Part shown: positions 40,164-55,354 of the stretch, in pieces
How positions within the stretch are numbered: position 1 is the stretch's first letter
Layout: each line of letters begins with the position of its first letter
Made by a program: the position numbers and the translations under genes
Notes under the pieces: model-generated
Told to the model about the DNA's origin: nothing
The model's input: the letters and a program-made list of their open reading frames with translations, nothing else
The model's database searches: none
Source: Apostichopus japonicus
Taxonomy: Eukaryota; Echinodermata; Holothuroidea; Aspidochirotida; Stichopodidae
NCBI RefSeq assembly: GCF_037975245.1
Contig: NC_092572.1
Location: 24,587,989 to 24,651,988 of the forward strand
Length of the DNA: 64,000 bases
Direction of reading: 5' to 3'

Positions 40164-43100
40164 ATATGATATATGTTTATTATTTTAACGGCTGTAATGT
40201 AACAGTTGACCATGACGGGACGAAAAAAAAAGACGGGCAAGAGGGGACAGTATGACAATTACCTGGCCAGAAGAGTTTATTCTACTGCTCACGTGAAATG
40301 TTTGTTATTAATAAAATAAAAAATGGTTGAACAGTAGAATGAAGAAAATATTTGACAACAAAGCCAAATAAACAAAATATATAGATGCCAAGTAAGGACA
40401 ATGTAACGGCTAATGTTGTTACATTAATATGTAATTGTGATACTTTCATAATATAAGAAACAGAAGAACAAAATGAGATATTTTAGAGAATATCCAATAC
40501 AGGACACTGCATCTGTCACAGTATGACAGTACTAAATATCACAACGTGACTCTAAACCAAATATGGGGACTAAAGCATCCCCCATTATGTCCCTCTATTT
40601 CTTTGTTCCAAATATTTAACGTTAACTATTTTTCTTTTTCCATTCCTTGCCTTCATGAAGATACATACGTAAACATATGTTTTCATATAAATTTTTCATT
40701 TTTTGTTGTCACATTTAATCGACAAAAACATTTTAGGGACACTTTATCTTTAAGAATTCCAAGCATTTTCCATCTCATCTAGCATGTAAAATCGCGTTCC
40801 TAACTTAAAAGATGACTTTTTTTAATTTTTTTTTTGGTCCATAAAAGTTTTGTTTTTATACTTAACAGAATAATCATATTCGAGAAAATTGCATTGGAAA
40901 TGTAAATAAAATGAACGTATGGTTCTTGTGAATGACTTTGAAAAATCCTTTGTCTTTCTTTGCAATGTTAACACTTTTCGAAAGGTCAGCCTAGATTTAG
41001 TCTTTGGCCAATTTTTTGTGTGCAAATTCTGCCTTGTCCTAATGCTTTCATAAAAGTAAGAATCGCCCAGTCCTAAAAATGTCCGCCCCTGCCCCCCACA
41101 CCACAAAACAAAACATGTGATTGTAAGGCACCTATCAAAAGTGAAAAGCCTCCCCCCACCCCAAATAATGATGATGACGTTGGCGTCAGTCATGATAGGC
41201 ATCAACTTTTGCGTCAATACATTGGAATTAACGCTACAGCTTTAACAACGCAACCGTTGGAATCCATATGTATATTCCTTCACCTGTAACCTGTTCCAAA
41301 CTGCCATAGCGCTAACGATGGTACCTTTTCTCTGCATTATTGAAGTTAATAAGCATGTTTCCCATACGCAATATCTGCATGTCGTCCTTTTATTTTCCAA
41401 AAAAATAAAAAGTCGAAACTGATGCCAAAAAAAAAAAAAAAAAAAAATGGAGAAAGTTAAATATCATTACGTTTTATGTATATTTCGGCCTATTCTATGG
41501 TGCCTGATCATGCTGAAAGGAATTATAAAATTGACGGATTTTAGTACATCAATATATTTCAAATATCTGAAACCAAATAGGTACAAAGAATCACCTGCTA
41601 AAGACGCTTGCTTCATTACATATAAACAACTATCACGTATACTTAGCGCTCTTCAGCACAGTTGTTTTCCCCTTCGTCAACCCCAATGGCAAATTCAATT
41701 AATGCTGCATGATATGGCGCGAAGGGAGGATATTTGTACTAGCCTACCTAATACTTTAAGTTAAAACAACGTTACTACACTAAACCAAACTGACGACAAT
41801 ATCTTCTGTAACTTTTCACGAACCGTATTTTTTTCTCAATTGAAGCAACGTTCATGAGACGTGCACAGAAACCCAACAAAATGAAATTATTACGCTTGAT
41901 ATGGATTAGAGATTATATTATATGCTAAGCTCTTAGCAACTGCCGTATATTTTCTATAGTAAGAGCTGAAAATTTGCGTAGAAATTATTTTGAGGTAGCA
42001 TGTCGAATGACAAAAGGAGACGTAACGAGTTGAACTTTCAAGTATACGTCGGAACCGTTGGGCTGTAGTGGGTAGATATCATGTAAACAATGCAGCAAAA
42101 ATAGTATTGTTTCTTTGAAATATATGCCCCTCCCCTCCCCTCATTAAAACTGATCATGATACTTATATTTGTTTGAGATATAAATTTCAACATATAATAT
42201 TATTTCACAAGATAACCAACGAGTTTTGCATTTCATTTTGTCGTGCTTATGGGATTGAGTGTATGAGAGTAGGCAATATGTGACGTGAGCTTACCATAGG
42301 ATTACACAAGAGTAGTACCATCATTGAGGTAAACAATACAATGTTGGTAAATGAGAAGCAGTGAAATCAATTGGAATTTTTAACGAAATATTATTTATAG
42401 GTTTATAGGTAAAATTATTGATTAAAGTTTAAGTTAAAGTTGAAACATGCATCATTTTCGGTATATCCTCCGATGACGCCGACAAACTGCATATATAGTC
42501 TGCCTCGTGAGTACTTATATGTCACGACCATGTACGACTAAAGAGGTCTTAAGCTTCTGGGAGGTGGATCCGAAATCTCCAAGGCTACCAATTTCTCTCT
42601 CCCTCTGTCTCTCTCCGTCTCTTTCTCTCCTTGTGTTAGTCAAATGATTGTTAAGGATAAATCTATAAAAAAAAAATATATATATAAATTAAAAAAATGA
42701 TCTTGGCAACTCCTCGGGCTTAAGTGAAATGTTTTATTTACAGTTAAAAAATTACGTACTAGATTTTTTTCGACCTCTTTTGTTAAAAAAAAAAGAAATC
42801 AAATGTCTTCTTGATAGTACGGTCATTTTATCAACTATGACACTTATTCAATAAATGACCACTTACCCGTATGAGCCGACGCCACACTTTTTATGTCACG
42901 CAACGACCCTGATCTTTTAATTAAAAGAAAATTTACGAGAAGAATAACTTTTTATAAGATACATATAAAAAGGAACGTTTCAGTTAAAAAATGAAGGTTC
43001 GTGGAAAGCTTCGAATATGGGACAACTTAAAAAAAAAAAAACTCGAGTTGGGTTGAAATTGTCAAGGGAATTTAAACTAGGTGAGACATGGATTTATAAT

Positions 43101-46100
43101 ATCTTAATCTTTGGCTTCGTTACTTCCATGCAATGGAATAGAATAACCTGGGCAACCTGACGGCGACGAATTTCTCTTCTTTTTTTAGTTAAACCAACCT
43201 TCTACATTTCATTTTAATAAATTTTCCGATTCTATTCCAAACTAAACTACCGTAGCAACATATGGTCTTGAATTTGGGAAGTGAACTTGCAATTTGTTAC
43301 ATGACTTTGTTGACTACCCGAAAACTGGTAACTGCTTCCATGTGACAAACCAGCTGGTTACTTGATTGAAGTTAAAGATAACAGAGTGGCACTTATACAT
43401 GCTTCACGTATAGTCATCGTCACTGTCCAAGCGTTTTCATTAAACTTTCTATCAACAGCGCCATCCTACATACAGCTGTTTGATAATAATAGATTTGTTT
43501 ATTGCTGTTGTGTTATTGCGCAGTAGTAATGCATATATAAAGGAATGCGTCTGTTAGTTTAATATCAACGTGCTATAATATCTGTCTACATGTTGGTATG
43601 CTTCATCAAAATTGTACGATTTGACAGCCATGGTGATAGTTAAAATGGGGTGACGACAACATTAAACGTTACGTAATGAGACAACTAAAGGTGAAAATAT
43701 GGTAAGTTTTTGTTTTGTTTTTATTTTTTAAGAATTTTATTCTGTATTGTTTCGTTGTGACTACATTAAACGTTATATAAAGATGAAACTGAATCATTAC
43801 TTTCAGTGGTTTTCATTTCATATAGTTTCTTTTTGCCACTTATCATCCGATCTCTGTTTTATAGTTTATTTTGTACGATTGTCCATGTACCATCGGTTGG
43901 TTAGCATGTGATATTATTGTGTATAGTTTGAATTGTGTATTGTATAGTATTGTATTGTATAGTATTGTATAGTATTGTGTATATTTTGAATATCAACATG
44001 AATACGATGGCAGCGGTTCAATATGTTCGTATGTCCATTCATACACAAACATACAAACATGCGCAAGCCGTGAGATAAAACAATTAAAGATAAAAATCCA
44101 TTATCTTTTATGGTCATCCGATTGAAATATAAACGGCAACATAGATAATACTCAATTTCCATACATCTATATATTTTTCTTTGTTGGCTTATCCTTCTTT
44201 TTTTTCAAATTTGGATTTTCATTAATACTGGGTATATTAAAATATCCAATTTTGGAAACTCCAAGTAAATAAGAGAATAATGTATGAAATTGGATCGTGG
44301 AGGAAATTTATTATTATTTTTAATACTTCTATATTTTCTATCACTACATAATGTGTAGATAATTAAATGTAATTTTAAGAACAGCATATGTTTTGTATCA
44401 TTGGCTGATAATATAATTGTCGTTTAAACTATAATGGCACACGCATACAGTATGTTTGTATATTTTGAGCATGGTTTGAATAATTCTTACCCCTCGTGTA
44501 AAAAAAGTATGATTTGAATACATAATTAAAAATACGGTTCATAATATTTATTAATCCCATTGAGCAGCTGTTTTGATAATACGATGTTGAAACATAAATT
44601 TGTACATATTCAAGTTAGTAAACGAGAAGTTATGAGCCAGAGCGATATGTTAATTTGATGCCAGTGGCATAGGCCTCTGGGGCTCATGTCTTCATAACAA
44701 GTGTGTTGGATTTAAAAAAAATGCTACCGTGGCCTATTTGAGCGGTATATTGAAAATATGTCACTTTTATGTCCAATATCTACTTTTGTAATCTGTACGA
44801 ATTCGTGTTTTTCATCGAAATAGTGAACTTTCATGTCAAACAGATTGACTTTTAGTGGAATTTCTCAGAAAACCAAAAAATGATAATAAGACGTATTAAG
44901 AGGTATCTATGAAAGGGAAAAGTATATTTGATATCCTGGAACTGCTTTTAAGCTAATGCAATTGATCCAGCTGAATGGTTTAGCGCTGTCGTGGAATGCA
45001 TTCCTATGAAAGTATGCGATTTTGCCGTTGTGTGCCGTTATCACTCTGCAACTGTCGATAATTTTCGACCCCATTTTAGGAAAGGAAACGTTTACCAAAA
45101 AAATTACCCAACTTGAGGTATGGTCGTTTTAACATAAACAATTGTAATCGTGTTAATAGTTTAAAATTGTTTGTATACACTTATTGACAGGAAAAGAGAT
45201 AAAATACACACATATTTAACGTTGTATAGGTATTTTAAGTGACCACAGACACATCACATTGTATCATATAGGCCTAAATGAACTAACCATCATTCGCAGC
45301 AAATAACTGTTCGATACTATGCAACAATGGAATCGACGTGGGCACTGTTCTCCTCCAGTTGTTAGTATTGATAACGGTCAATTTGTTTTATTTCATAACA
45401 TCAACATAAACAAATCTGTTGCTAGCATTTTCTAAATTTGATTTATTAGAGTGGGAAAAATTGGTTAATTGTGCAGACAGTTCAATGGTTTAGACAAACA
45501 ATATCGAGCAATAAGTTGCAAATTTCATCGTTGCTGTTGTTTATAGAAAATTAAAGTGTCGAGTAAAAGTTGCGTTAACATACTTAAGGTAGTCGCATGC
45601 AGGGCTTCAAATATGTTAATCACACATTGGCATTCTCTCAGTCCCTTGGAGAAAAACACGGTTTAAAATGATGCACGGAAGAGTTAACTTAAATAATTAA
45701 TAAATCGGCATTGATAGAAGGACATTTTTCTTGACACAGCGCTATAAGCTTTACCTTAAGAATTTACTAATAAATATAATAATAATAAATATTACATCAT
45801 CATTTGTTTTTAACATGCGTGGATTAAGTATAAAACTGCATGTGTGTATAATACATATATGTGTATAATACATATGTGCGTATATATATATGTGTCTATA
45901 ATACATATGTATATATGATATATATAATATAATATATATAATATGTATATAAAATAATATATATAACAATATATACAAGAATATATATAATATATATATA
46001 CATATAATATATATGTTTGTATAACATATGTGTGTATAGAATATATATGCGTATAATACATATATACATATACATACCGTATATACATATATACTTAGAA

Positions 46101-47399
46101 ACATATGTTGCGTACAAACTTCGTTTGTTCTTGTTATTTAGGCAGTTGAAACAGTGCAGGATTTAACGAACCTTTGATTGAATAATGCTATACTTGTGGA
46201 CTGAGAATATTTGCATCCAGTATCTCTCACCGAGGTTAACCAAAGTGCCCAGAGCCGCAAGCTAATAATTTGCAGTGATTTCCCACCGAATTGAGCCTAC
46301 ATAGCTTTTATTGAAATCAGAATGAGCCTCGAGCAATCACTCCACGGATCGACTATAAATTATACAAACATTAGGCAGAAAAATATTAATTCTGCAACGA
46401 TGTGCATTATTTTGTTTCATCAAACGTTGAAAGATGACAATATATTAGAATTTGGTGAATAGGTTTATAAATTACCATTGCTTTAACATATTTGACATCC
46501 GGCATGATGTTGCCTCGTTTACAGCTATCTGTTTAAACTCAACCATTTTAGTATCATGCGAAACTAAACGATTTATCGGGTAATATAAAATTCCAGCTTA
46601 GGACTATCCGAATAATAGCTAAACATGATCATTATAATGATTGCGGTTAATAAGACTAATGAGGCATTACCAAAACTTGATGAGACTTCTCAATCAGTGT
46701 ATAGATAATACTCTCAGGTTAAGCACCAATATTAGGCTATGCGTTTTCATCACGCACGTTCTAAACTGTTCGATTAATCATTTCTTTCTATTCAACTCTT
46801 CCCATATCCATAACTCCTAGTAAATAGTCAAATGAGGAATGAATAAGAATTCACATTTTAACAAACGTCAACGAGAAACAAAGTTGTTTTTTAGTGGCAA
46901 GGTTTGTTAATGATCATCAATTGGTACAACCAGGCAGGCCTGACGAGACTGGGGAGGGGGTGGGAGGGGGGAAGGGTTGAGGTAAGGGATCAGTACCCGC
47001 GGTTAATTACAGGTCCGAGGTTATAATCGGAAAAAACGAATCACGTATTATCATTTTTAGAAACAATTTCCTCGTTGGTTCACGCATATAGCATAAATTT
47101 ATTTGAAGACCTCATAAAGTGGGCCTAATAATATAATTCTCTACAGAATACCACTGTCACTACGTTGTTGAAAATTGAAGCAACTGTACAAATTCGATAA
47201 GCAATATAACAATCTTCTATCTCGTTATGGGCCGTATGCATTATATATACAGATAAAATATGAAATCGTTTAGTACATATAAAAGTTGAGGCTAATGCTT
47301 TGAAGATGGAGAGACAGCGCTCTTTCAAAATATAACCCACACTCAACCACGGACCTGCGGGTTGATTTATCCTCTATGTGTTCATGTCGTGCGTTTGAC
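40164..47399. other. Intergenic, no gene seen
   Basis: 7.2 kb of AT-rich sequence without a supported gene. Contains A-tracts (41431-41448), a GTATT-rich patch at 43930-43985, and a TA-rich low-complexity block at 45840-46095 whose Ile/Tyr open frames are artefacts. A G-rich run lies at 46950-46975. No TGACGTCA occurs anywhere in 38.3-51.6 kb. Confidence 0.6.
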
Positions 47400-47791
47400 C
47401 AGCCAATACTCATAACTAGTACAGTAACTACTGTTCATGTTCCACAACCGTGCATCAGTAACTACTGCGCTGTCTTCGTAACACGGTAACATGTGTTACA
47501 GGTGGCACAGTAATTACTGCAGGTTTTTTCTTACTGCAAGTTTAAAAGAAAAATAATAATAAAATTTAAAATTTAAAAAAAAAAATTAAAAAATATTATT
47601 AGTATTTTTTTCAATTACTGCAAATTTTGCACATGTCGGACTCGTAGTTCAACGTGTAACAGCTTTCCAGTAATTACTGTGCCAACTGTAACACATGTTA
47701 CCGTATTGCGAACACAGTTCAGTAGTTACTGATGCACGGTTGTGGAACATGAACAGTAGTTACTGTACTAGCTATGAGTGAGTATCGGGTG
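47400..47791. mobile_element. Foldback MITE with long terminal inverted repeats
   Basis: Left arm about 47400-47525 and right arm about 47670-47791 are inverted copies at roughly 90% identity. The shared core includes CAGTAACTACTGTTCATGTT and CACAACCGTGCATCAGTAAC. The ends read CAGCCAATACTCA and CACCCGATACTCA. GTTTGAC occurs directly on both flanks (47393-47399 and 47792-47798) and may be the target duplication. The loop is AT-rich. No coding capacity. Confidence 0.85.
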
Positions 47792-48170
47792 GTTTGACAG
47801 GTATTTGATTGCCCATGGAAACAAAAGTATGATTACCCTTCCCAAGGGAATACTGAATACTTGCACAGTCTAGAGAAACTGTCATGCAAATTACACCCTT
47901 ATAAACATAGCCTTAGTCGACAACCTCTATAATTAACCGGCCTCTCAGATCAAAACTACTGAAAATAACAATCGACAGTATCATCTATCGTAAGCGGTTT
48001 GTGAATCTTTGGTTTTGAGCGTTAGCTAAATACTTTGGTTGAGTAGATATATTTATACTTTCCTATAAAATTCCTCTCTACAGTTAAAGACTCCCTCTCA
48101 TTCTGTACCAATAAATAGGCATTACTTGACATGTAGCCTACACTTATATAGCCCATACTTATAATAACAC

Positions 48171-48475
48171 TGAGGAGTGTTAGCTCAGTGGTTCACGCCG
48201 ATGCCTTCCAATCATAAGGTCCCCAGTTCGAGTCATGCACTCCAAGATTAATGTATGTCGTCCAGTTACAGAGCTGTTGAAAATTGACAATTCATAATCA
48301 TGGGACGTGAAATATCAATATAAGAGACTGACTTCGGTCAGCTTGCGGCTTTGATAAGCCAAAGAGGCTGCTTCGCGAGTTCCTGCTTGCAGGAGGATCT
48401 ACAATACATACATACATACACCCACACATACATACATACATACACCCATACATACATACATACATACATAGCCTG
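48171..48475 (+). mobile_element. tRNA-derived SINE, family B, copy 2 (plus)
   Basis: Starts GGAGTGTTAGCTCAGTGG with B box AGTTCGAGTCA. Same body as the minus copy at 39890-40163, including GACTTCGGTCAGCTTGCGGC. It ends in a CATA tetranucleotide tail (48402-48471), longer than in the other copy. Confidence 0.9.
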
Positions 48476-49213
48476 ATACTTAAACGTGCAGTAGGCTTTT
48501 TAATAAAAGCAGTCGTGACGCAATATAAGTCCACTCTCTAAAGCCCAACATGCTAACATCTCCAATTTTTGTTATATATTCATTGCATATGTTGTCACAT
48601 AACATCAATGTCGAAACCACTGAAAATAAGTCGTTGGGTCCTAAGTGTCTGAAAAGCCTCATTATACATCTCAATATAATAACGCACAATTACCAATCTT
48701 GACTTCTACAATCATTTCTATGAGTTTTGATTAATTCCTTTCCATCACAGCTTATGAATCATGTTTTTATTTTCGACAGAAATTAGCTCCTCTTTGCAAA
48801 GAATAAATAAACATAAAGTTTGTTGGTCAATACGTCAACGAGCGGAGCTTTGTGTGTAAATACCGTTAGTAAGACTCAAAGCGCATGCGCTGGTATTCGT
48901 GTTTTTGACTGACGTTTAATACTTTAAACTTATGCTCTATACACCAGACGTTGCATCAATGAACATTGCTACATACAATGGGCATAAACTGTACCACTGG
49001 CAATGTGTATCGCTCTTTTCCTAGGAATCACTAACCTTAATAATTAACATATAGGAAATGGTTTGATCGAATCACGTGTCGGAACAAATCGAGCCTTATG
49101 AAGTTGAAGGGTTGAAACTTTTATATAAACTGCCAGAATTATACATGTAGGTTATTGCTAAGACGATGAACATCTGAATTCTTCGTGTCTTAATTAATAG
49201 TCATCGTGTGATA

Positions 49214-49587
49214 TCACCCAGTTAGGACTTTTTGTTATGGAAGTGATTCATAGCACTTGCGACAGCATGGGCAAAAGGAATATCCTGTTTCATAATAATG
49301 GGTAGGAAATATTCACACTGTCAGTACAAGTGCTTTGAAGCATGATATGGTAGGACAGTGTAGAGTGGTACTAGCATTAGAATCAGATAAAGGCTAGGAA
49401 CTGTTCATACTGTCCATAGGAGCGCTTTTAAGCATCACATGATAGGACAGTATACAGTGGTATTAGCATTAGATTAAGAAACGGATAAAGGTTAGGAACT
49501 TTTCATACTGTCGGTGGGAGTGCTTTGGGCATGAAACGAGAAATCAATAAAGAGCGGTATTAGAATATAGCCCCAACAGACTGGGTG
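49214..49587. mobile_element. MITE with tandem ~93-bp internal repeats, copy 3
   Basis: Left end CACCCAGTTAGGAC at 49215, right end CCCCAACAGACTGGGTG at 49571-49587 followed by TA. Three degenerate internal units contain AGGAACTGTTCATACTGTC and AGTGCTTTGAAGCATGATAT. Clearly related to the intronic copies at 26251 and 27584. Confidence 0.75.
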
Positions 49588-49849
49588 TACACAGTGTATC
49601 ATGAATATTCAGTAGGAGTAGCAGGGTAAACTCTCGATTAGTGTATAGTATGTGTAGTAGTTGAAACATTATTATATAAATATCTCTCCAATCGTCTAAT
49701 ACCTTTAGCAAGAAACTTTTTTCCCCAAAGATCTTCAAAGACTGGCAGACTATATGGGACATTTATTATGTATAGGGAAAAGTTTCATATAGTTTGACGA
49801 AAATTTCATCTTAATATTTTATTCCTATTATTCTCAACATGCTTGTCTG

Positions 49850-52230
<2,381 letters not shown>

Positions 52231-52234
52231 AATA

Positions 52235-52430
52235 ACTATATATATATATATATCTATATATATATGTATATATATAGATATATATATGTGTGTATATATA
52301 TAAATGAAAATCGTAATGAGTTGGAAAATCAAGAACAGTGAAAAAACTTTCAGCCTCCACCGGGATTCGAACCACGGGCCTCCCGCTCTGTACGCGGACA
52401 CCCTAACCACTAGGCTATGGACGCTGAATG
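52235..52430 (-). mobile_element. tRNA-headed SINE (third family) with TA-rich tail
   Basis: On the minus strand the 52424-52353 interval resembles a 72-nt tRNA: acceptor start GCGTCCA, A box TAGCCTAGTGG, B box GGTTCGAATCC, 3' acceptor TGGAGGC. The acceptor stem has a G-G mismatch and the T stem has two mismatches. The anticodon loop would read ACA. This argues for a tRNA-derived SINE head, not a working tRNA. A short body and a TA-rich tail (52240-52300) follow. Confidence 0.65.
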
Positions 52431-55280
52431 TATGTCCAGAGGTTCGAAACCGGTAAGGAAGATCGTAATTCCACTGTAGACGTTTGTCACCTATATCGAA
52501 CAATACTAGTTCTGTTTTTGGTGACATATTTTGCCCTACTCTAGAGATCAAACATGATGCTATCCAACTCGAAAATCATTTGTGATTCCTAAAGCCGGAT
52601 CTCGAAAGAGATACTTTGAACAGACATATGTGTATATATATATATATAGCTACCATTGTATCATTTATTATACGGATATAAATGCAAACTCACTCAAAAT
52701 ATAACGTGTAGCCCTTCAGCCGTTAAGTTACTCTTTATTTAATATTTGAATCAATTTCATTCCATTACTATTTTCTCTATTTCCTTTACTCATATCTTCG
52801 ACAGAATTTAATACAAAACTGAAGCTCCAGTTTTACACAAAATTTGTTTCAGTTACCCTACAAAAGTAATAAAGGTTTCAATAATTCTTCAATGAAAGCA
52901 AAAACTGATTTATCGAACTATTTCAAGCCATCTGGATCTGCAATAATAAATGCTGATCTACGCAAACAATGTAAGGCTTACAACAAACCATCAGATCGTT
53001 GTACCGAAATCAATTGAAGGTAAAACAAACGCACTTGCAACAGAAACAGTATAAAAAATAACTCCAAATAAAGTTTATATCCTGTCATTACTTTAATGTG
53101 TAATTTAGTAATTTAGCAGATCATATCGAGTCAAAAATATCGCAAAACCTAGAAAGTAAAAAACTTACACATTTTTGGACGAGTCCCTATCTAATCGTTG
53201 AATTTTGCCGTCTTCCTCCGAGGACGCTGTTTTATTGTTATATTTTATATTGTCTATCGACATTTATTTCACCACAAATCTCGAATTAACATTAATAAAA
53301 TAGTAATGCATTTGCAAGATGTAATACAATTTAATTTTCTGACTTGACGAAAAAGTGGTTTGGAACTACAAGGGAATACGCCCTCGTTTTTCAATAATAA
53401 AATTGGACGAGAGGATGTTGATAACAAAATAGAAAATTAAGTAAACAAATGTAACAATAAAGAGACACAGAAGCAATTGAGACATATGTGTTTTCAGTCT
53501 TATCGCGGTGGAAGAAGTAAATATGAAAAACAAGAAGAAGAGTACATGTATGTGCGACAAGTTTTGTAGATTCGTAATGGAATTATTAAAAGATAAAGTA
53601 CTTTTCCCTCTGTTAATAACACTGTCCAATTCTTTCTCCCAAGGGTTATTTAATAAGATGTTAGTCTATGCGATAACTGAAAAGCCTTATACGATGTGTA
53701 CTTTCTTGTACGTAACCATCAAGAGAAAGATATTTTCATGCGTCATCAGTAATTGTTTTAATCTAATTCACATTGAAACGACCTTCCTTATGGTTTCTAT
53801 ATAATTACTTAAAGTCCCTTCTTTGTCCATTGCTTCAAACGTATAACTCTGACCTATATGTTTGATAAATTATTAACAATTATACCAGCAACAATTTTTG
53901 AGGTTCAACAATATTAACGCAAAAAAAAAAAAAAAATGGAAATGGAAATCTTACTCATATGCATGGAATTCATCATTGTTACAGTTATAGATCATACAGA
54001 GTTACACAGTATTAAATACTCGGTTTATTAAAAATACGATCAATACTTTTACCTTAATCACCGGCCGGAATGAGGTTATGATATTTCCTTATAAGGTAGA
54101 AATATTCTATATGTATACATACAACCATTTGCTTAATTAGTAAAAAGCAATTTATCATATTGTTTTAGCTACTTTGAGGGAATTTTCCAACATTCTTTAT
54201 ACAGCTACACATTAACGGAATTAAAATCTGCAGAGAGCTTTTAAATTGACCTTTATCAAAAGTGAAACACAAATATCATATTTATGTATAGCGTATATAA
54301 TATTTGCAAGAAAAGAAACTACATGTGTATGTTTTGTATTCCCTCGACACATTTGGTGATTGTCAATAGAAGCCTATAGGCTTATATATATATATATGAC
54401 TACCCATCGTAGTCAATTTGAGCACATTTTTTTTTCAAACGATCTATGGTAACCATTTGATTGAAAATTGATTCTTGTTAAAAAATGCTTTACAGGAAAC
54501 TTTTCGGTCAATCTTTGAAAAGTTGAATAACATCGATGTGCAAGGTATTGATAATTTGTTACATTATTTCGTTGTGTTTGCAAAGTTTCAGTTGCGCTCC
54601 CGGTGTACATGGCTTGATCAGTTTGTACTATAAGGAGACAATCGTTAATCATTATAAACGTATGTGTGTTACAACACCATTGACATATGTTAGACCTGTC
54701 AGAAGATGCTACTGTGTAAAAAGTTCTAACAGACGAATTCATTACCCAAAGGCTGTTTCAACTAATGACCTGTTAGGAGTCCCTATGTTTGACTAGTATA
54801 ACTAAACCTTGTAAAGATCAGTTCAAATTGTAGATTTTAACCTTTTTGTTATAAAATGTCATCCGTTTTCTGTTAAAAAGTGGACACAAGTATTGGCAAA
54901 ACCCGCAGAGTAGTCTAGTTAGTTCAGTCAATCATTATGCGTAGGTATTTTGTTTGTAAGTCCTTCTCAGTAGCAACTGGTGATACATGCAACACATGTT
55001 CAAAAATGATAACCCACATTAGGTTAAACTGACGAAAGGGGTACACCCCTTAAACAGAACCGTGTGCGTTGTGACATTTTGTAAAAAAGGCGATTCTCAT
55101 TGAAGTTTAGTTTTTGAACGTACTTCATTACCCTTACAGAAAAGTGCTTAGGTCTACACCTGCTACTGTGACATCACAAATCTGCTACGCCGTTTACTTT
55201 TTTGTATTGCTTGGCGTCGCAGATTGCTTTGTTCTTTACATTCTTTGCTGTAAATGTATCTTTCCGTTGACTTCACACAG
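52431..55280. other. Region upstream of guanylate cyclase exon 2
   Basis: Probably holds the promoter, the 5' UTR and the initiator Met exon of the cyclase, but I could not place them. Short TA runs at 52635 and 54383. One 86-codon frame with a signal-peptide-like start (54536-54796) is described in the findings. Confidence 0.4.
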
Positions 55281-55354
55281 TACGGGATTATCAACATATG
55301 TCTGAAAGATCTCATCGTGCAAAACTATGGTGAAGATACGTGGGACAAAATAAG
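55281..55354 (+). CDS. GUCY1B2: Guanylate cyclase exon: start of heme-NO-binding domain
   Basis: Acceptor CTTCACACAG ends at 55280, donor GTAAAT at 55355, phase 0 to 2. Encodes [20 protein letters not shown] and WDKI. Family proteins begin M-Y-G, so only the initiator Met is missing. In vertebrate beta-1 an intron also follows the ATG directly. Confidence 0.88.

Noticed and set aside
45751-46117. Ile/Tyr/His-rich overlapping frames on the minus strand
   Set aside because: TA-rich low-complexity DNA, three frames open at once.
52353-52424. Functional tRNA gene
   Set aside because: Mismatches in the acceptor and T stems, unusual anticodon, and a SINE-like tail.
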